From assembly GCA_010279815.1 (NCBI GenBank), contig QEOQ01000214.1, positions 1,642,318 to 1,706,317 on the forward strand: a DNA stretch of 64,000 nt, in the 5' to 3' direction. The notes under the pieces are model-generated. The model searched no databases, was not told the origin of the DNA, and saw nothing but the letters and a program-made list of their open reading frames with translations. The stretch comes from Brachionus plicatilis. Taxonomy: Eukaryota > Rotifera > Eurotatoria > Ploima > Brachionidae. The first letter of the stretch is position 1; each line of letters starts with the position of its first letter. Position numbers and translations under genes: made by a program. Below, one piece after another: positions 11,178 to 24,209 of this stretch.

Positions 11178-14100
11178 ATGGACGAGCATCAAATTGAAAT
11201 TGAGCCGCACGAAACGGAACAAAATCTCCTACAAAATAAAACCAAAATTGTCGATGCCAAGAAGCTCAGGCAAAAAAATTTTATTTTCCTCGGCCTGGCC
11301 ATTTTTGTTTTTATAGTGGTGGTCTTTTTGGCTATTTTTTTGCCACTCTATCTTACTAAGAGCAGAGAGGAGCGCAAAATCACTCCTCAATGTCCGGACG
11401 GAAAATTTCAGCCAAGGATAGATTGTCTGCCGGACAAAAATTCCCTTTTGAGTTCAGGACAAAATTTAGAATCAGTTTGTCAGCAAAGAAAATGCTGTTG
11501 GTCGCTGGGCGCCGAGTTTGCCGGTCCCAACTGTGTTTTTCACTACAACTACGGATTCAGGAACTTCAAAACCAAACAATGGAGCTATTCGCTTCAATGG
11601 TTCGAACTGTCTCGCCTAAACTCGCCGGCCTCATTCGCCCAATCCGACATTGTCTATTTAGAAGTCAAAGTAGAAATGCAGACAGATCAGCGTCTGAGAA
11701 TCAAAATTTTGCCAAGGCGAAATTTTAAAAATTTGCGCCACAGATGGGAGGTCCCCAGCGAAGCCAAGGGAGAAAATATTCAAAATCCTTTGTACAGAAT
11801 TGAGTATACGGAATTCCCGTTTGGATTTAAGGTCATCCGAAATGCAACAGATCAAGTCATGTAAAAAATTTGAAAAATTAAAAAATAAAAATTAATTTTT
11901 TGTTTATTTTTAATTTAGTTTTGACACTAATGAATCTCCTTTGGTCTTCAGCAATCAATTTTTGCAGATAACTACCAAACTTTCGTCGCATTATGTGTTC
12001 GGAATTGGAGAGAATAACAAGCAGAATTTTTTGCATGATATGAATTTCAAGTCGTGGCCATTGTTTGCCTCACAGAACCATCCGTACAATTCGATGGTAA
12101 AAAAAGAAAAAAAAATTTTTTTGGTTTTAAATAAAATTTTATTTATTAGCAAAAAAATTTTATCAAATTTTAATTTATAAATTTTATTGACGCTGTCTAA
12201 TTTTTGTTTTAGATTAATCAGAATTTGTACAGTCAATTTCCGGCTTACATGAATATAGAACCCGATGGCAACAGTCACATGGTAGTTTTTTTGAACTCAA
12301 ATCCATCAGGTAAAAATAAAAAAATTTGAAAAAAATAAAACTTATTTTTTAGAATTTTATTTGACGCCGTTTCCGTCTCTTTCTTTTCGCGCCATGGGAG
12401 GTATACTGGACACTTACATTTTTCTGGGTCCTAGTCCAGCACAAGCTATAGAACAGTTTCAGCAGGTGGGATTAGAAAATTATCCTATTCAAAAATTACT
12501 TTTTTTCTAAGACTTTTGGTCTGCCTAAACTACCCCCGTACTGGGCATTAGGTGCACAATTTGCAGTCAAACAATTTCTCAATGATGAACACGTTAGCCT
12601 GTTTATTAACAACTTAAAGATGTCCAAAATTGGATTTGTAATCTTTTGTCTAAAATGTATTTTTGCTAATTTTTATTATAATTTTGTTCAAAGGATTCGA
12701 TTTTTGTGGGTGTCGAGCACATGAATAATGGAACAATGTTTACTATAAATCAGAATTTTTTGGGCCTTAACAGAATTGCCGAACAGCTTAAAATGGAGGG
12801 AAGAGCCATGGTTTTGCAACTGGTAACATATTTTAAATAAATATTTGAGAAAAATTTTATTTATTTTTATTTTAAAATTTTTGTAAACTAAATTTATAAA
12901 TTTATTTAAAATAGCTGGCAGCTGTGGGTAACAATACTCAAAACTACCCATTTAGCGAAGGCGTTTCAACGGAACGATATTGGATTTTGGAAAATTTTTT
13001 TAGTTCAGGTGTTGTCGGTAAAGTGAGTAAAATAATTGATTTTTTAATTTTCAAAAATGTTAAATTTTGACAGTTATTAGGGAGACATGTTCTCTATCCG
13101 GATTTTACTATGGAAAAGACCCAGGAATGGTGGAAAGACGCGTTCCAAAGGTTTTTTGTCACCAATAATCAAGTTAAATTTGACGGAATTTTTTTTGTAA
13201 GTAAAATAAATCTAAATTAATAATTGAAATGATGGATGCTGGCTAATTTTTTTAATAATTAATATTTTTAAAGTGGTAACAAAATTGAGATTGGAATTAA
13301 TTCTTTTTTTTTTTTTAATGAAAAAAATAGTTTTGATGATAGCATGAAATGTGATTAAAAATTAATTTTAATTTTCTTAGGATTACTTGACTCCCTTTGA
13401 CGAAAATATGAATAAAACTTGTCCAAATAACAAATGGAATTATCCTCCATTTAAATTTGGTAATTTAAAATTACATTCAACAAAAAAACAAATAATTTTG
13501 GGGGAAAAAAAATTAAGATTTTATGTCAGAACCAATTTATAATGCTACAATTTGTATGGACTCAAGGTATGAAATTTCCAAACACTACAACATTCATGGT
13601 ATGTACTCGCATTATGTCATTGAATCAACTGCCAAGTAACTTAATATTAAAATTTTGAAAATTTTTCTATTCTTTTGGCACAGAACTTTGGACAGTTTAA
13701 TCCATAACCGAGCCATGATCATGTCAAGACATGCATTTATTGGCACAGGGCAGCATTCTATCAAATGGCTAGGCGAATATAGCTCTCAATGGGACGATTT
13801 TAAAAAGTCCATTATTTCAACTGTAGAAATGAGCATGTTTGGTTTTTCCATGGTAAAAATAATAAAAATTTTAAAATTGAATTTAGTTTAAATTTTATTC
13901 ACAGGCGGGGGCAGACGCTTGCGGAAATCATGGTATTTGGGAAGTTGATTTATGCTCTCAGTGGATCAAGGCAAGTGCTATGTCTCCTTTAATGAGAATT
14001 TCATTCAACACCGGCCTAGATGATGATGTAATTTTTCAGATATTTAAATGAATTAAAAAATTTTTTTAATAATTTATTAGGAAAAATTTAATCTTATGTT

Positions 14101-16979
14101 TGTAAATGGTATTTATGATGTTCTAAATTCGTCCATATGTCTTCGATACACACTCTTGCCATATTTTTACACTCAAATGTACAAAGCTGCTGTATACGGA
14201 AGTCCCGTTCTTCGACCATTGGCCTTCGAGTACGTCAATGTGTGATTGATAATAAATTAAATTAAATTTTTTTCTCAGATTTCCATCCGATGTGCGCTCA
14301 TTTTCAATAAATAATCAGTTTATGTGGGGTGACAAACTGATGGTTTCTATTGGAACTGGGCTGGTAATAAAAAAAGAAAATTTTGATAAAATTTTATTGA
14401 ATTTTTTAATTTAGGAAGGCTTGTCGTCAATTTATTTTCCACGAGCAGAGTGGTACGAATTCTACCGAGTAAATTAATTAATTAAGTGTGTAAAAATTAT
14501 TTAGTTAAATTTTTAAGGGATTTTTTACTCAAGGCACGGGAGAATTCGCTTCAGCGTCCTCTAGACGCAACGAGACTAATTTGCACCTTCGCGAAGGCTC
14601 TGTCATATTCACTCAAGATTGTCTGCACACTGCTATGGAGAGCAGCTACACTTACATTGATGTGATCATTGCTTTGAATGTGTCGGATAATTTTACCGCT
14701 AGAGGTGAACTCTATATCGATGATTCATCGAAAAAAAGTATTCATATTCGAATATTTACAAAATAAATTTTTTTTAATTTTTTTTTCATTTTAGATGCTC
14801 AACTCAAAGACAATTATCACCGACTGATTAACTTTAAAGTTTATCGGGAAGAAAATGATGTAAATATTTATCTTTGGCAAATTTATTTTATTTTCTTTAA
14901 AAACAAAAGGGCATAATTGAAGTGCGCAGATTAAGCGGCCGATATATCACTAGGCTCAGTTACAGAGACATTAAGATTTATGGCCTTAGATCAAAGCCAA
15001 GTAGGATTACTGTTAATGAGAATTCGCAATCTATAGATAGCTCAAAGTGCGTTTGGGATGAACAAAATCAGGTAATTAATTATAAAAATTTATATTTATT
15101 TAATTTAATTTAATTAATATTAATTCTGATAAAAACAAAAAAAAAATTAGTTTTAATAAGAATATTAATGAACTATGAGTACAGTAATGTTTTTTTTTAA
15201 AAGAATTTAATTTTTGTTAAAATAAAAGAAAAAATAAATTTTTACAGAATTAGGAAAATTAAATTTTTTATTACTTTTCCCATGAGTATATTTATTATCT
15301 TAATTAATTAAGTAAAAATTTATTTAAAAATTTAATCGATGTTTGCAAGCTAAAATCCAAGTCAATTTTTGTTATTTGGGCATAATTTTTTTTTAGTATA
15401 AAAATAAGAATAACTTTCTAAATAAACTAAATTTTAATAGAAAATTTTTTTAAATTCGTTTATGTGGTAATATAAAGCGACATATTTTTGTTCAAAATGT
15501 AAAAAAGCATTGTGTGGAAATTGTACAAAAGAAATAGAGAGTATTTGTAAACAGTGTGATTGACCATGGATATTTTATAAGGCCTAAGAAAAGACTAAAA
15601 TTTAATAATTTACTATTTTTATTCAATTAATTTAATAATTTCAACATATTCGAACATAAAATATATTCTTTATTTTTCATAACGAGTCAAAATGACTCAT
15701 TTTGGTGCTTCTAGTGTTAATCCCTATTAGTTTTGACTATTTATTTATTAAATAATTATTATGGATAATTATTTTCTAACTAATGAAGACTAAACTAATG
15801 AAGGAAGAAAAAAATACTCAAATCTAAAGTTTGTCTCTGCCATAAATTTACATATTCTCAAAAATAAGGAATTAGAATAACAAAATAATTTAGCAAGTAG
15901 GTAAAATTTTTTACTTATTTTATTAATATTATTTAAAGAAAGGCATTATTAATTTAGATGAATTTTTATTAATTAAAATTTTTATTAAAATAGCGGTATA
16001 TTTAATAAAAATGGTGGTATCAAAAAATTTTTCCTTTTAATTATTGTCTGTCAGAGATTTTTTTAAGTGACTTAAGTTCTGGTCAAACATTTTATGACGA
16101 AGGAGAATTAAAATTTCAAGATGAGCCGGTTACCAAATTTAAAAGTTCAGAAAAGTAGGTGCTGTGAAATTCAAATACAAATTAAACAAAAATTCTTCAT
16201 TTTTTGATGAAATAAAATTCAATTTATTAAATAATAATAAAATAAATATTGCAACATACTTTCTTACCTAAAAAAAAACAAAATTTTTATATTTTTATTT
16301 TATATTTTTAATTAAATCAAATCAATAATCAATTAATAAATCATTGGAAATTAATTTTTTTTTTTTTTTACATTAGAAAAATAATTTTTGATGAAAATAG
16401 TGTTACAAAGTATGTTGTTCTATGTTGCAGTATTTTTTTTAATATTTTTTTTATTAAATTCAATTTTAATTTATCAAAAAATGAAGAATTTTTGTTCAAT
16501 TTGTTTATGAATTTCAAAAAGTCTGACAAGTTTTTTTTAAAGTTCTTTTCTTTACTATGACAGACTTAATATTATTTTAGACCATGGTTAAAGTTAATTT
16601 TGATTATTAATTCTAAAAATATTCATTTGCTACGTAATCTGTGACCAAAGCTTATTAAATTTTGTCTAAATTTAAAATAAAATCACGACTTATGTTTGAA
16701 AAATGTTCGAACACAAATTTTGTTTTAAGTTTAAGTTTTAGCTTAAAGAAAACCAAAATTAAAAGAATTTAAATAAAACAAGGACAAGAAAATTTAGATT
16801 TCATTTTTTTAATTTTTTTTCAAAAGGCTTACTATGTTAATTTACAGACTGAAGTGAAAAGAAAAGTGCTATTAGACATGGAGTATTTGAACTTTAGATG
16901 GACAGATGGATTTCAGTTAGTGAACAGAAAACCTAGCACCGCTTTAACAATGCCTGTAAATAGACCAAAATATTTTTAA
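11178..16979 (+). CDS. Type II membrane trefoil/GH31 protein, likely catalytically dead
   Basis: Nineteen exons give 966 residues: 11178-11860, 11919-12096, 12213-12309, 12353-12465, 12512-12637, 12694-12822, 12915-13022, 13074-13196, 13381-13459, 13530-13635, 13684-13852, 13905-14027, 14081-14229, 14279-14363, 14415-14468, 14518-14737, 14795-14859, 14910-15071, 16848-16979. Order: short cytoplasmic tail, membrane anchor (about residues 34-62), P-type trefoil domain (CPDGKFQPRIDC...CCW), then a GH31 fold as in sucrase-isomaltase or maltase-glucoamylase (GLPKLPPYWALG, ATICMD, RYTLLPYFYTQM, LHLREGSVI). Catalytic motifs are eroded. WIDMNE reads FFDYLTP, keeping the nucleophile Asp but losing its context. 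The acid/base Asp of WLGDN is Glu (WLGEY). The His of the RNHN loop and the WNDIDYM Asp are not found. All splice phases join without stops, so the reading frame is under constraint. It may bind sugar or protein rather than hydrolyse. All introns are short except the last (1776 bp). Confidence 0.85.
15480..15563 (+). pseudogene. piggyBac-type transposase C-terminal cysteine-rich tail
   Basis: The frame TYFCSKCKKALCGNCTKEI...CKQCD followed by a stop has the C-x2-C...C-x2-C spacing of the cysteine-rich tail of piggyBac transposases. A preceding RLCGNIK is in another frame, implying a one-base shift. A candidate element end follows: the sequence ...TTTTGGTGCTTCTAGTG meets TTAA at 15717-15720, the piggyBac target site. 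It lies in the last intron of the GH31 gene. Confidence 0.55.
16164..16521. mobile_element. Foldback MITE in the last GH31 intron
   Basis: The left arm (about 16164-16270, containing AACAAAAATTCTTCATTTTT and TTGCAACATACTTT) is matched by the complement of the right arm (about 16408-16521). Arms are about 100 bp with small gaps. It has no coding content. Together with the piggyBac piece it explains the unusual length of this intron. Confidence 0.65.
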
Positions 16980-18159
16980 ATATATTCAATAAAATAATTT
17001 TTACTTTAGTTTATTTATTTTTATTTATATTTTAATTTTTTTCTTAACTTTTTCAAGCTTTAGTTTATTCAAACTTGAAAAAAATTTAAAAATAGATTGT
17101 TATTTAAAAGAATAGAAAAAAAAATCACAAAATCATAGGATGAATCACAAAATATGGCTGCACTTTTACATTTTTTTTTAATTTTTAGCCTCAAAAAAGG
17201 GCTTATTGAAATTAATAATTGAAATTTTAGACCTTTCTAATTTATCCATTTTAGAAAGAAATTTTTTTTTTTCTCAATATTAAATATTCAATATCTGACA
17301 GATCTTAAAAAAAGTAATTTCATATTTACAAGATGCAAAAAAAGAAAAAATTTATGCCGATTTATTTTAAAATTTTTATCTATAAATTAAAAAAATTTCA
17401 AGATTTTTTCAGTCCATCATCATCATTTTTAAACATAAAAATTAACTTACTTAAGAAAAAACTTGAAAAAACCCCATTGTTCAATTCTAAAAAATTAAAA
17501 AATCAATCAAAGATCATCTATCCACTAAATAAATTACAAAAAATTTAATATTTTTGTTTAATTAAGATTTCATAATTTTTTTAAAATTAATGCTAAATTT
17601 TTCTTTAAAAAAAAATAAAATAAATAAAAATAGTTTTATTCAATTATTATAAATTATTATTACAGATTTAAAAGACTTTCCACTGATAAACCAAATTAAA
17701 AAAAATATCGCTAAATTTATAAAATTTTTGCTTAATATCTAATAAGTTGAAGAATTAAATTAAAAGGTTATAATATCATTTAAAAAATACAGATAAATTT
17801 TTAAGCATCAAATTATGAATGCGGTCAGCTATAAAAATATTTATCCTTTAAATAGAACTAGATGACCCCCTTTATGGTAAACTTTTTTTTCTTTTAAAAA
17901 TTTATTTCATTAGATGTGTAAGATTGAAATATAATATTTCAAAATTATTAAGTTGATTGTGAAAACTTTAATACTAACAAATATTTTTTTAATTTATTTT
18001 TTGAAAATAATGAAAAATTGAAAAATGAAATTTGAGGATATAAAATTCAATTACCTTTAAAAAGTTTTAAGAAGAAATAGGCTTTTTTAGTTCTTAAGAT
18101 CAAAAAAAAATTAAGAATCATTTTTTAATTTATACAGTATGATGGAAAACACTTTAAAT
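16980..18159. other. AT-rich intergenic, nothing recognised
   Basis: Follows the GH31 stop codon. Polyadenylation-type AATAAA occurs within 20 bp of the stop. No other gene, repeat or RNA could be supported. Confidence 0.4.
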
Positions 18160-18415
18160 CAGAGATCAAGAAGCAAGTCCATTTTCTCTAAAATTCCACG
18201 ATGAAAATGAAAGATTTTTTGAATTTTTTTTTTATATTAAAATTTTCCTTTTTTTCCTTTATTTTCTTTTTTTTAGAAAGAAATGTTTAATGTTTGTTTT
18301 GTTCAATGTTTATTTGAATTTTGTAACACTGTCAGAATTTTAATTTATTTTAATCCAATTAAAATTCATAATATTAAAAATTAAACGGGGTCTCGGCGGA
18401 ACACTTGCACAGAGT
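18160..18415 (+). repeat. Dispersed repeat also at 47945-48080
   Basis: AAAATTCATAATATTAAAAA followed by GGGTCTCGGCGGAACACTTG and CACAGAGTTTC recurs in inverse orientation at about 47945-48010. The upstream AT-rich parts also correspond loosely. It has no open frame; the class is unknown. Confidence 0.55.
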
Positions 18416-18435
18416 TTCAGGCTTGTTGTCATTTA

Positions 18436-18775
18436 AGTTTTGTGAAATTCAGTACAAAATGATAAAAAGAACAGAAAAAAATGTAAAAAAATTAATAACT
18501 TTTTTTCTAAATGTTTAAACTTAATTCTGTAAATGCAACATTGCGCATCATTCAAAGTTGCATCAAATATCAAGGTCTGCTAAATTTGCAGAGTTTAGCA
18601 GAAATTAAATTTCAATATAATCGAGCCTAGGGCATTTTGCAGAGATTTTGCAAATCATTAACAGACTTTTACAGACCATTCTGCATTCACTTAATTAATT
18701 TTAAACTTTTTGAAAAAAATTTATTTAATTTTTTTAAACTTAGTTCTGTTCTTTTATTCTGAACTTCACAAAACA
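18436..18775. mobile_element. MULE-like MITE, copy 1 (340 bp)
   Basis: Ends are AGTTTTGTGAAATTCAG and the complement of TGTTTTGTGAA(G)TTCAG. It is flanked by TGTCATTTA (18427-18435) and TGTCAGTTA (18776-18784), a 9-bp target duplication with one difference. It is closely similar to 39437-39771 through GTACAAAATGATAAAAAGAA, TATCAAGGTCTGCTAAATTT and the GCATTTTGCAGAGATTTTGC block. It has no coding capacity. Confidence 0.8.
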
Positions 18776-18784
18776 TGTCAGTTA

Positions 18785-20545
18785 GAGAAATATTACTTAA
18801 AATGAAAATTAATTCTTAAACTATTTTTCAAAAAGTCAAAAAGTTAAGAAAGTTTATTACGGAACAGCGTCAAAAAATTAAATTTACCACAAAGTACAAA
18901 AAGTACAGAAAAGATTTTTACATTTTATTATTCTCATTGTTTTTACCTCATTGCAGCTTTTAGTGTTTTACATTTGAGCAGTATTTAATTTAGGATTACT
19001 TTCCCTGATTGTTCGAATATTTAAATTACAAATTTATGAAAAATTTTCTAATTATTTTTTTTTTAATAATTTAAAAAATAATTTTTTTTATTTTAAAAAG
19101 CCCTTGAAAAGTGTTGCAAAGACGATGGTTAAAATTTTAGCGTTTTTACAATATAAATGTGCTTCTTTAAGCAATTTAAAAAAAAAAATAAAATAAGAAT
19201 AAAAAAAATTTAAGAAAAAAATCTTTAATTAGCTAGAAAATACTCTGAATTTAGAATATTTTCCAAAAAATAAAGCCCAAATTTATATCTTAATCTAAAA
19301 AAATTTTCCTATTATTCTAAAAATTTTTCTTTAAAATGTTTAATCTGTTCTACCAGTCAAAACGTTTTAGAGATTTTTTTTAGTATCTTTACAGATTCTT
19401 TATAAATTATTTAGTAAAAAAATTAAAAAAGAAAAGGTTTGTTTTTTTTTGTTTTTCAAAAATTGAAAAAAGTCTAAATTTGAGTTATTTTCTATTTCGA
19501 AATTAACTCTAAAATTTTTTAGTCAGAGTAAAAATTAAATTAAGGCTTTTTCTTTGGAAAATATTCCAGGTCATTTTCTAACTAATTCAATTTTTAATTG
19601 CTTAAGCATTAACTTATTAATTAACTCTAAATGAAAAAAGGTTGGATATGAACTTTACTCTTAGAGTCCACAATGCGACTTCTAAGACTTCAAGTTTACT
19701 ATCATCTAAAATTGAAAAAAAGAATTTTAATTTTACAAAATGAAAAAACCCTCTAATTTTTTTTTGGTATAAAAAGTTTTTGCACAAAAGAAATTATTTG
19801 TCTTTGAAGTCTCTAATTTTTTTTTTGTATGAAGTATATTTTTTTTAAAAAAACTAAACTAAATTGTTTAAGTCTCTAATTGGTTAAACTACAATAAACT
19901 TCAAAAATATTTTTGATTTTTTTTTTGTTTAATTATTCTTAATTGACACATTATAGATAAATTTATCACTATTTTAATTGAGCGTGGGAATATTTTTTTT
20001 ATTCATGTATATAATTTTCTACGTTTTACTTCCTAACTTTTTGACATCATGTAAAAGTATTATGAGAGTTTTTTAGAGAATCGCTGAAATTTTAAATAAT
20101 AAGATGTGACAAAAATCAGCTTTTCTCTTCTGAAAAATAAAATTTTAAAAGTATAGTATTAATTAAAAATCACATTTTTTTTATTCTTAAAATTTTAAAA
20201 TAATTTTTCTATAAAGCATATTAAAGCAATTCTTAAAAAAAATTGACAAAAATGACTGATTATTTTAATTTAATAATAAATTCATGTTTTTTTAAACATA
20301 TATTTTATTATGATTATTATTTTCAATTTGCGCCATTTGTGGTGATCATATGAATTTAAAAAAAAAGTAAATTAGAAAGAGAAAAATAAGATTTGATAAA
20401 AAGTACAGATATTTGTTAATAAAGTGCTAAAATAGACTCAAAATTTGTTATCTATAATTCGTCCACATGATGATGAAGTGTAAGTACTTTAAAAATGCAA
20501 ATTTTTTTAAACTTATTGAATAAAATACTTCCAACTACCAATTTT
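18785..20545. other. AT-rich intergenic, nothing recognised
   Basis: Homopolymer-rich DNA between a MITE and the 3' end of the convergent CCM2 homologue. No coding or repeat signal could be supported. Confidence 0.4.
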
Positions 20546-21882
20546 TCAATTGACCAACGTTTTAGCCTCAGAATCTGACTCGAAAGAATGATCCGAGTCA
20601 AATGCCTCGGTCGAATACAACTGTTCATCATAATTAGCTTTTACAAAATTCTTGAACCATTCCACATTTTCCTTGGGCACAAAAGGTTTTAAGCCTTAAA
20701 AAAAATCAAAAAAAAATTTTTTGGCAAGTTCAAACAAAATACCAATAAAAATGTGCAGTCTAGTTGATCCAAGTATTTCAAGTGCCTTGATGCAAAATTT
20801 TTCAAATGGTTCTCCTTTTTGCCACTGAGCCAGAGCTACACCGAAAGACTCGTATTCCTTTTTGGTAAGCTCCCGTCTCAGCTGGCCTATAAAATCCTCT
20901 ATAGTCTCATAAGCCGACTCATTAAGCGATTCGCTTTTCACATTTTCATTTTTGGTATCTTTTTTGTCGGCTGTGGTCACCCTAAGACTAATCAACGATT
21001 TTACATCATCAAAACTATCAATTTAAAAATCAATAAAAATTTTATTTTGACAATTTAAATTACTTTTTAAGCTTTAGAGTGTTAGTTTTGTTCATCTTAT
21101 TTCTCCTAGCAACTAAAATAAAAGCTTAATTGGATACTTTGGCTTTTTTAAATTTATTTACCAACTGAAACACTTGTGCTACAATTAGACATGGTCTCGT
21201 CACCAACCACCTGATCCAGTAAAGACATTGTTCTCTCTATGTACAAAACCTCAAAGCATTTTTTCAGCAATTGACAAATTATTTCCGCCTCTTGTCTGCT
21301 ATTTAGCACCAGCAAAACAATGTTAAAGTAGTCGGTAAGCTCATAGGTGTCACCATATTGCACAGCCAAAATGTGGCTGTTCTCTGTTTCTTTGGCATAG
21401 CAAATGTTTGAAATATTATGCACCGGAATTCCATGCCACATTTTCTTTTTTAAAAATGAACCTAAATTCAGAAGAAGAAAAAATTACCTCTGTGTCCCGG
21501 TTGAGAATTTCTAAAATGTAGGCATTTATTCTAAGGATAGAGTCATTCGCTCTGGTCAAAACTTTGGGCAGTACATTAAGGTCCTTTTTTGTTAAGAGTT
21601 AAATTATTTTTGTTTTGATTTTGTCTTACTTGAGCATCTTTCATGACATTTAAGAGAACTTTTTTGACGGTGATGTCGAATTTTTTTGACACTTGACTCA
21701 AATGACCAATATACTAAAGGTGATAAATGAGCTTTTAAGTTTCATCAATTTTGTTGATTACTTACTTGGCAGTCTAGCTCAACAAAATCCTCGAGTAAAT
21801 GCTCGCTAGATTTTATAAAAAACTCCAAATTGTCATTTTTTAGCTTTCTTCTTTGATTTAAGTTAGCTTTTGGTTTATTCAT
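20546..21882 (-). CDS. CCM2: CCM2 (malcavernin) homologue: PTB plus harmonin-homology domain
   Basis: Minus strand, seven exons joined in phase: 21882-21766, 21713-21630, 21583-21488, 21444-21162, 21112-21064, 21014-20743, 20694-20546; introns are 43-52 bp. The product is 349 residues. The N-terminal half is a phosphotyrosine-binding domain: YIGHLSQVSKKFD, GIPVHNISNICYAKE, NIVLLVLNSRQEAEIICQLL, then FEVLYIERTMSLLDQVVGDE, closely paralleling the human CCM2 segment around FQVVYTESTIDFLDRA. The C-terminal half has the harmonin-homology domain (IEDFIGQLRRELTKKEYESF, FEKFCIKALEILG, then LKPFVPKENVEWFKNFV). CCM2 is the scaffold linking KRIT1 and CCM3 with MEKK3 at cell junctions. The acidic Ser-rich tail (DSDHSFESDSE) is typical. 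No damage was seen. The short 49-nt fifth exon is easily missed but needed for the frame. Confidence 0.88.
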
Positions 21883-23620
21883 TTTTTTTTTTAAATTTTA
21901 ATTTTTAATTCAAAGGTAGCTTTATTTTTAATTTAAAAATGTTTTACCTTATAAATTTTGTTGATTAAAAAATTTTATTTTCTTGCATGAAAATCTGAAA
22001 ATTATTCTTTGAGCTTCTATTTAAAGCATTATTTTAATTTAATTTAAAAATTATGAAGAAAGAATAAAACAATCTGATTTAAAAGTAAAAACTATATTCA
22101 ATCTAGAATAAATTAATCATTTAATTGATTAATGTTTATTTTTAGTTTCATTTGTATTATTCATCAAAGATATTTGTTCTAAGTGAATAGCTTACTTCTA
22201 TAATTTTACACCATGTAAAAATATGGGGAATGATAAGACATAAAATCAAATAGCCTATTGTTTATTAGATGTTTTCTAATTAAGTTTTCTTAAAATTAAC
22301 TCAGTAAGAAATAAAATCTTCAAGCTCAAAGTTAAATACTCAGAGCCTTTAAAAATGCTATCTTAATTTTTCAAAAAAGCATAAAAATAATATAAAAGAT
22401 CTTAATGCTGAAAAATTTATGGACAAAAAATGTTCAGAGACGAATTATTTAATATTGTATTATTAAAGCAAAATCCCTCAGAAATAAGCTATAGTAACAC
22501 CCCATGTACCTCAAGCCGTGTCTCTCTCTCTCTATTAAATCTCTATATATACAAGAAAACTTTTTAATAGATATTTACCCTTTTAAAAAGTTTCATTTTA
22601 TTTAAAGAATTTCTCAAAAAATTAAAGTATTCATTTTTTTCTGCACCGAGCTAAATCACATTTAAAAATTTAAATAAATAATCAAAATAAAGTTAAAATA
22701 AAATTAAAATTAAATTATAAAGAGATATATTAAAAAAAAAAGTTTAAAAGACATTTATTTGTGTATCTGTTCCGAGCTAAAGCCTCTTAGGAATATAATA
22801 TAAAACAAAATTTAATTAAATTAAAAAAATTAGTTTGAAAAAAATAATTAAAAAGATAAAATATAATAAATAATAAAAAAAGTTAAAAAGTAAACGAAAA
22901 TTATTTTGAAAAAAGTGAAATCAAGGAAAGGGCTCATCTCCTTTTGACTGTTGATAACTTGAAAACTTTTTTCTTTAAGTTTTATTTTTTAAATAATAAG
23001 ATAGGCTTCGATTTTTTAAGTTTCAACATAGTTTTGTGTTTGTTTCCTAAACATTTCACATTGACATAAATATTTCACACAAAGTTGTATATTTGTGTGA
23101 AATATTTATTAAAATAATCGCAAGCTAAGTCCAATAGATTGGCTATGATCTTGTTTAATAGAAAATAGACAGGAAATAAGTTTATTTATTTGAAAAAAAT
23201 GAAAATTCTAACAAATAAAATGATTTCGAGATGAAATAAAACTAAAATTCGGCGCTGAATATAGCCGATTTTATAAAAATCAGCGTATTTCCAAAATTTT
23301 TTTATTATTTTTATTTATAGGAATTCAAAAGGGTGGCTACTTACGTTTTTTACGAGTTTCAATTCTAGAGTTTGAATTTTATTTTTCAAACTAAATTTTT
23401 TTTGTGATCAATTATTTTTCAAAAAGAACACCAACACGTTGAAAGGATTGGCTGTGATCGGCGTGATCATAAAGTGACCAGAGCTTGACAACAAAAAGAA
23501 AATTTTTTTCCTCGAATAGAAGAAGTTAATCCTAAAAAAAATATTACCATAATTTCAATTTTTTTGCTATTAAAAACAATTTTATTTTCAATTTGAAATA
23601 TCTTTGTGATATTTTAAGCA
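21883..23620. other. AT-rich intergenic with a LINE 3'-tail copy
   Basis: Upstream of the CCM2 start. About 22640-22800 contains two copies of the tail motif (CACCGAGCTAAATCAC and TTTATTTGTGTATCTGTTCC GAGCTAAAGCC), related to the 3' end of the Jockey-like LINE at 36430. Nothing else was recognised. Confidence 0.45.
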
Positions 23621-23621
23621 G

Positions 23622-23880
23622 TGACCTCTTCCTTGGATTTTTGTGACATTAAGATAGTTGCTTTTTTCAACAAATTCTATTCCATATATGAACTTGTATA
23701 ATTGAGTTAGATCACCTCTCTTACTTCTTTCCATCAGATTTGGAATGTTCGAAGTTCTCAATCTGCTTTCAAACGGTTTGTTTCTAATTGAAGAAACAAA
23801 TTTCGTAGCTTTGCGTTAAATCCTTTTAACATTCAGACTTAAGATTTGGATGCCATACAGGCTACGCAAATTCCACAAGA
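23622..23880 (-). pseudogene. LINE reverse transcriptase C-terminal remnant
   Basis: The minus strand reads LRSLYGIQILSLNVKRI, one stop, RKATKFVSSIRNKPFESRLR, then RGDLTQLYKFIYGIEFV. This corresponds to the (E/K)(K/R)VQRRATK...RGDLIQ(M/L)YKI(V)NG segment of the CR1/L2-like LINE copies at 2112 and 47034. It is short, with stops, and has no microsatellite tail. Confidence 0.65.
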
Positions 23881-24209
23881 GAAATTCTTTAATACAAATT
23901 TACAGTAAAATTACGTAATTTTACATAAATTTACGTAAAAATGGTACAACTAAAAAAGCTACAAAAAGATCATTTTTTACGATTTTTAATAAAATATCCA
24001 AAAAAAAAAACGAAAAATTTTTTTTTTTCACTTTTCAAAAATCAAAAAAATAAAACTCCAAACTTTACGTAAAATTACGTATAGGACTTTTTTTTGAAGT
24101 AAAAAATCATATTGAAAGTAAAGAAAAGTAAAAAAAGAGGTGAAAGTTTTTTAATTCAATTTATTACAAAATTAAAAAATTATTTTTTAAAATTGATTAC
24201 TAATATTCA

